From Mugil cephalus (lineage: Eukaryota; Chordata; Actinopteri; Mugiliformes; Mugilidae): a stretch of DNA of 64,000 nt. The translations under genes and the position numbers were made by a program. Shown here piece after piece: positions 58,301-64,000 of the stretch (its first letter is position 1; the number at the start of each line of letters is the position of its first letter). Where the stretch lies: contig NC_061786.1 of NCBI RefSeq assembly GCF_022458985.1, positions 20,156,974 to 20,220,973 of the forward strand, read 5' to 3'. The notes beneath the pieces were generated by a model that saw only the letters and a list, made by a program, of their open reading frames with translations, was not told the DNA's origin and ran no database searches.

Positions 58301-60258
58301 TTTACTGAATCTCATGGGCGGACTGTTCCCCCTGAATTCATCCTCTGCAGCGGAAAATAAGAAATATGAGGGGAAACGCCTCAAACTGCAGCTGAGACAA
58401 GAACGAACTGAATATACATGTACATGTTTACATTAACATGACGCTAAAACCCTATAAACTATACCGCAGCTAGCAGCTTGTTAAAGCTGAGTCCAGTTAA
58501 AAAATGTATGAGGTAGTGATTCAGTGACACGCTTCGGTTAAGACTCACTGTCGTACCTTGTGAGATGCTGTCATTGGGCTCTTTGGGCTCCAGCTCTTCA
58601 GTGACATCGTCAAAGAAGTTTGGAGACTGCATGATACCTTCATCATCGTCTTCGTCGTCATTAAACTGTGAAGAAAACGTTTATTACATATGAACAGGAA
58701 TCAATGAATGAATGAAAAAGACAAGAACTATTTGAAGCAACCTGCAAACTGACATAAATTATCTTCAAATTTAAGAAGAACATGACTGCAAAGACATTTT
58801 AACTCATTTATTTCAGTGACAGTAAATAATAGAAACATCGCGCAGACTCTCTTATCTGGTTTCCGCTAAATTAGTTTCACTACTGGACATTTGTTTGTCC
58901 TCAAAAGTGTCAGCAGTTCTTCAGAGACTGAGGTTATTTGCCGCGTCAACAAGCAATAAAAATGAAAGAAAAAGATACAAACGAGCTACAAAGACATTTC
59001 TGACAGTAAGTCCTGCAGTCACTTTGTCCAAGCACAGCTACAAACAGATATGATAACAACAGCACAGACAGCCAGCAACTACAGCTATGCAATACACAAC
59101 AGCACCACAACTACCAGCTTCCCCAAACAAGTTCACCAGCTGCATGTTTGTGACAGCTTTGGGTCTGGTTGCAGCAATGAAAAATGCAGAATAAACACCA
59201 GATAATGACAAAAAAATGCAGAAAACTGTTGGAGGAAAACCTGCAAAGTGAAATAAAACAACCATTAGGAGTCAAATGTCTGCAAAGAAATTTAAACTTA
59301 TTGATGGTTTATAACAGAAACACCTGACACAACCACAAATGACAACCAGTGGTGTGAGTGTTTCTAAGTGTGACTGCAGCTACAAATAGATGTGAAACAA
59401 CCTGTACGTCACAAAACAGATGCAACAACTACAGCTATGCAACAAGGTTCTATCATAAATACCTCACAGCACCACAAACTTACTCCAAACTAGTTCACCA
59501 ACTAGACATTTGTGACACCTTTAAGTGTATAAAACTGCAAAATGAACAGTTGGAGGGAAACCTACAAAGTGAAATAAAACAACCACAAAGAGAAACTGCT
59601 TTCTATGGGTCAAGATGCATAAAAGAAATGTTATAAACAGATACACGGAGACATAAAATGAGGACAACAAGGTGTAAAATGTCTGCAAGAACTTATTAAT
59701 GGTTTATAACAGAAACACCTGACAGCACCAAAATGACAACAGGACCTTTACGAGTATTTCAAAGTATGACTGCAACTCCAAAGAGATGTGATAAAAACCT
59801 ATAAGCCACAAACTGCAAAATAAACAACAAACAGGGACAGAGGCAGAAAACTGTTGGGGGGGAAACATAGAAAGTGACACAAACAACCACTAAGAGGCAA
59901 CACTAGGAGCCAAATGACCGCAGAGACATTTAAACTAGTTCTATAATTGATGATAAACAACTATAAACTACTGACAGCGCCACTATTGTCTGGTTATGCT
60001 TCAACAAGCTCCATTTTACAGCTGACACTAGCAGGAAGGACACATGTATTATTCACTGCTGTCCTCAACTGTCCAGTCACATGATGCCAACTGAACCGGA
60101 CACTTTGCGGACCCTCCACTCGGCGAGGAAGTCCCCAGACTGCTGCCCTCGCATTTTCTTTTAAACAAACATTCAAGATAACACACACCGACACACAAAC
60201 ACGAAGCAACTTGTTACTTTACCTCTTGGTATGACCGAGAGCTTTCCTTTCTCCGCAT
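55369..60258 (-). CDS. pacc1: Proton-activated chloride channel PACC1 (TMEM206)
   Basis: Eight coding exons, minus strand: 60223-60258, 58557-58665, 58135-58344, 56706-56860, 56462-56604, 56209-56350, 55612-55719, 55369-55530. They total 354 residues (human about 350). The start MRRKESSRSYQE aligns with the human N-terminus. An acidic cytosolic segment (FNDDEDDDEG) follows. TM1 lies at about 69-90 (VFTVVLIFIYLLLTAVAVFL). The extracellular domain has IALYPG, cysteines, NQT and NET sequons, and SGGFRTWVKMSLV. TM2 lies at about 309-325 (VAILCGVFMALFKAANFA), followed by a basic tail (RMRKRHLR). It forms trimeric anion channels opened by extracellular acid, in plasma membrane and endosomes. All exon phases join. 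Human PACC1 lies beside NENF head to head, as here. A 390-base Tc1 derivative occupies one intron. Confidence 0.95.
55781..56170 (+). mobile_element. Short Tc1-like element with transposase C-terminal remnant
   Basis: Perfect 15-base inverted ends: ACACTCACTGGCCAC (55781-55795) and GTGGCCAGTGAGTGT (56156-56170). A 91-codon open stretch (55835-56110) keeps the transposase words QQDNAPCHKA and HLWDVVERE. The expected PDLNPIEHLW reads PHLNPIFHLW, so the final catalytic Glu is Phe. It is an internally deleted, inactive copy in a pacc1 intron. Confidence 0.85.
56642..56667. repeat. (TA)n microsatellite in pacc1 intron
   Basis: About 12 TA units directly 3' of a T run, between exons 56462-56604 and 56706-56860. 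Confidence 0.9.
59035..59930. repeat. pacc1: Three diverged ~310-320-base tandem units in pacc1 intron
   Basis: The marker ACCTGCAAAGTGAAATAAAA starts at about 59240, recurs as ACCTACAAAGTGAAATAAAA at about 59560, and as ACATAGAAAGTGACACAAAC at about 59865. CAACTACAGCTATGCAA recurs near 59076 and 59427, and TAACAGAAACACCTGACA near 59313 and 59708. The rest of the 1.6-kb intron (58666-60222) is AT-rich with nothing else recognised. Confidence 0.75.
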
Positions 60259-60578
60259 TCCTCCACGCTTCACCTGTAAAAGCTGCCGTAGACTATTTCT
60301 GCAAAGTCAGACTTGTTTAATGTTTTGATCTTAAATAAGGCATATTTGAGGAGTTCAGGTTTCCGCTCTGGAGGGATACAAACCACTCACACGCCCGAAG
60401 ACACATCCCACTAAAATTAAGAGCCACCTACAGGACGAGACCCAATAACAAGAAAAGTTGTTTCCTTTGGTTCATACCTAGTGCTGCATTCAGGTGCTCA
60501 TAGGAACATTCAGAGTCCCAAACACAGCCGCCACAAACTGAGCTACATTCAACATTTTAAATGATTACAGCACAATGA

Positions 60579-60638
<60 letters not shown>

Positions 60639-62615
60639 AAAGCAATGGTTCAGTAGAAATCCTTTCTTCTAAATGAAATGCTAACTTTACAGAATGCATG
60701 GTTTTATATTGTAATTCCATTGGGATAAAAAAAAAAGTGGTTTGAATGGAAGTCAATGGGGCATTTTTGACCACAAAGGTGTCTGTACATAAAAAATGCA
60801 ATCAAATAATTTTTATTGCTAATCTTTGACAAATCCAAAACTCTAATCACCACCAAAGCCACATCCACCTGCTGTTTAATTTATGGAATATAATCCCGTT
60901 TTGGGATTGGGATTGTTTTGTGAAACAAAACAAAACAACAACAAAAAAAAACAAACAAACAATTAATTCTTCATATAATCAGACTGGCATTTACGGGGTT
61001 AAAATCCTGTTGAAATTTTGGCAGTTTTGAGCAGGTTTGAAGTTGTTAAAGAGATTTGTGTAATAAAATCTGACACTAAATAATAAATACTTATGCAGTC
61101 AATTCAGTTTTATTGCTAATCTTTGACATATTCAAGACTCTAATCACCACTGAAGTCATCTCATCCCCCAACTCTTTATTTCATGGAAAAGTTTTTTTTT
61201 TGTAACAAATAATGAAATATTTCTAAATATTAGGCATTTAAAGGGTTAAAATCCTGAAAGTTATTGAAATTTTGGTAGTTTTGATTAAATCTGATTAAAG
61301 ATATTTTAAGATGGTTGTTTTGTTTTGTTTGTTTTGGAGGGAAATATACTGTTGCTCCAAATAAAAGCAGGAACAAAAAGATTTAATGTGCAAATTGTTT
61401 GTGTTTAAATGCTTTTCAGATATGTTAACTGATGTGCTTAATATATGAACTTCAGGTAGATGGAGTCAAGCTAAGGTTTTATTCTTGTATTCAATGTTTA
61501 AGCTAAGCCAATGACACTAATATGTCATTATTTAAAAATTTCCAACAAATTATAGGTCAAATATATTTACTACATTTGAATATGAAAAAAAAATGCTTTG
61601 TCATTCGGTGAAAACAAGAACATAAACAAAAATGCATCATGTAAATTTGAGAACTTTATTTGGGTACAGTCAAGCTAACCGCTTCTTCCTATTGAGTATG
61701 GACAAATTAGCTAAGCTAAGCTAACAATCTATCAACGGCAACGATCTCCAGTGTGTAATTTCATATTTAAACCATATCATATATAAACTAAAAACAATCT
61801 GCAAGTAAGTAAATTAAATGTAAATATTGAGCTGCTTTTTAAATGACTGAGTCAGTTTTTGTCAGTCAGCAAAAACGGATGGCATTAAAATTTCCTATAG
61901 CAACGAATGCATCCTCAAATATTACACACTTTAATAGAAAATTCCTTACAAATTAAAATTTTCTGACAAATTACAAACCATATACATTAAAAAGCATGAC
62001 ATTTACAAAAAAACTGTGTCACTGGGAGAAAATATGGACAATAAAATAATTATTACGTTAATTTGAAAATTTTAGTTGGGAAGGCATCAGCCAGGCTAAA
62101 CTGTTGTTTCCAGTGCTAAATGCTAAACTAAGCTAATATTTACTAACTATTTGCTGGCTGTAATCTTACACAGACTTTAATGACCCACATGGAAATTTAC
62201 CTGGTCACAGAAGCTCATCTGCTCATAAAAGAAACACTCTTATTAAAAATAATAATAATAATAATAACACTGGCAAAAGGATAAAGATAAATAAGATAGC
62301 TAAAACAGAAAATAGTGTAAGCAACAAATGTACAGAATTATCTTATGAACAAATATACAAAATCAGTCAGGAGTGGGCGAAACAGTGTCCAGGGCGAACC
62401 AAACACATAACAATGAAAAAAAAACAATATGACAATAAATACACGATAATAGTTTTATTAAATACCGAAGCATTTTTTTATGACGATTGACTTTTGTGAA
62501 ATCCTTTCACCAACGGCTGCGTTTAAAATTTCCGACGCTACTGAACGCCTCCTCTGCTACAAGGAAGTGAATGAAAGAGTTTCCGCATCAGCCTCGTCCT
62601 AACAACCATCCTACC
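60259..62615. other. Intergenic region between divergent pacc1 and nenf
   Basis: It contains a (GAAA)16 microsatellite at 60577-60640 and a diverged ~300-base direct duplication (60812-61040 and 61108-61300). AT-rich DNA follows with AGCTAAGCTAAGCTAAC near 61705, then the nenf upstream region. No open frame of interest was found. Confidence 0.7.
60812..61300. repeat. Local direct duplication upstream of pacc1
   Basis: TTTATTGCTAATCTTTGACA occurs at 60812 and 61108, 296 bases apart. Both are followed by A.GACTCTAATCACCAC-type text (AAAACTCTAATCACCACC, CAAGACTCTAATCACCACT), and further on by GGGTTAAAATCCTG and TGAAATTTTGG. It is a tandem duplication or two adjacent copies of one repeat. Confidence 0.8.
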
Positions 62616-63146
<531 letters not shown>

Positions 63147-63429
63147 TGAACATCCTCCTCACCCACCCACCGCATTGTCGCGGGTCACTCCCACGGGTGG
63201 AGAGCACAGATATATGACACCCTGTTGCAAAACAAGCCGTGCAATCTGAAGTGGGACACACAATTTCACACAAGTGCATTTTTTTTCCCCATATATATAT
63301 ATATATTTTACACACAATAGACTTTTATAGGAAGGACATAATGAACACAAAAGGACATTAAAACAGTTAGGAATTAATTTTACGAGTGTAATAATATTAG
63401 AGAGCCTTATTTCCATTTAAATTTCTTGT

Positions 63430-64000
63430 ATCATAGCATTCGTATTAGGTCAGATGTTTACATTCCCTTTTTAACTTGGGTTAAACTTTTTGACTGCCCT
63501 TCCACTTCTTCTTGCAGTAACTAGTATGGATCTTAGTTCATTCCTCCTCACAGAACTGGTGAAATTTTAAAGGCCTCCTTGCTTGTACATGCATTTTCTG
63601 TTCAGTCCTGCAGCAAAGCAGCTACGCAACATGATGCTGCCACCGCCGTGCTGCTTCACAGTTGAGATGGTATTCCTTAGATTGCAGGTTTCGCCCTTTT
63701 TTCCCCAGACAACGTTCATTATCGTTAAAATACAGTCCTTTTTCCAGTCTTAAGACAGGAGAGACCTTTGTCCCCACGTGCAGCTCAAGACCTTCCTCAC
63801 TGGGTAACCTTCTAAGTTGTGTTGATGTTGTGTAATATGATGACTCGTTTTACTGTGGATACAGATATTTTTGTACCAGTTTCCTCCTCTGTCTTAACAA
63901 GGACTTTTGCGTTTGTTCTGCGATGGATGTTCATGGTCACCTCTTAGATACAGGGTGTGTCTCCTTGTGAAGTACAAACGAATGTGGTACCTTACCAGAT
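63430..64000 (-). mobile_element. Degenerate Tc1-like transposon in nenf intron, cut by window edge
   Basis: The text reads as the reverse complement of a fish Tc1 element: near 63455 GTTTACATTCCC (sub-terminal region) and at 63631-63660 CATGATGCTGCCACCGCCG (transposase coding part). The frame is broken. The right end is not in the window. Confidence 0.65.

Overview
The window is vertebrate nuclear DNA, almost certainly from a ray-finned (teleost) fish. Seven protein-coding genes are visible. Six are split into many short GT-AG exons whose reading phases join consistently. The introns and gaps carry fish-type repeats: Tc1-like, piggyBac-like and hAT-like elements, LINE 3' ends and microsatellites. 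No bacterial, phage or CRISPR features are present.

Layout, left to right: (1) tmem87a, minus strand, first coding exon at 7861, running off the left edge before its last exons. (2) An intronless 1163-codon EF-hand plus WD40 gene at 10064-13555, plus strand. It is bracketed by a 9-base direct repeat with an A-rich tract just before the downstream copy, so it looks like an intact retrogene. An RFX-type X-box lies about 180 bases upstream. (3) ganc, plus strand, 15064-24511, a GH31 neutral alpha-glucosidase. (4) capn3, plus strand, 26291-37195, a 713-aa calpain 3 with no IS1 insert and hardly any IS2. (5) znf106, minus strand, 51352 down to 39451, a zinc-finger/WD40 protein. (6) pacc1 (tmem206), minus strand, 60258 down to 55369, a proton-activated chloride channel. 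(7) The first three coding exons of nenf (neudesin), plus strand, from 62616, cut by the right edge.

From memory, the order and orientation tmem87a-ganc-capn3-znf106 match human 15q15, while pacc1-nenf match a head-to-head pair on human 1q32. The window therefore joins two human-separate blocks between about 51.4 and 54.7 kb, an interval full of LINE relics. Apart from neighbourhood conservation, the genes do not form a pathway: Golgi/membrane protein, probable ciliary protein, sugar hydrolase, muscle/lens-type protease, RNA/nuclear factor, acid-sensing channel and secreted neurotrophic factor.

The most interesting points are: an AT-AC U12-type intron in tmem87a with near-perfect donor and branch signals; a GT-AG U12-type intron in capn3; the retrogene with its putative target-site duplication and X-box; the Lp82-like architecture of capn3; and an apparent 4-nt micro-exon needed to keep ganc in frame. 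Exon boundaries were assigned by hand from splice signals, phase and remembered similarity to human proteins; no alignment or transcript evidence was available.
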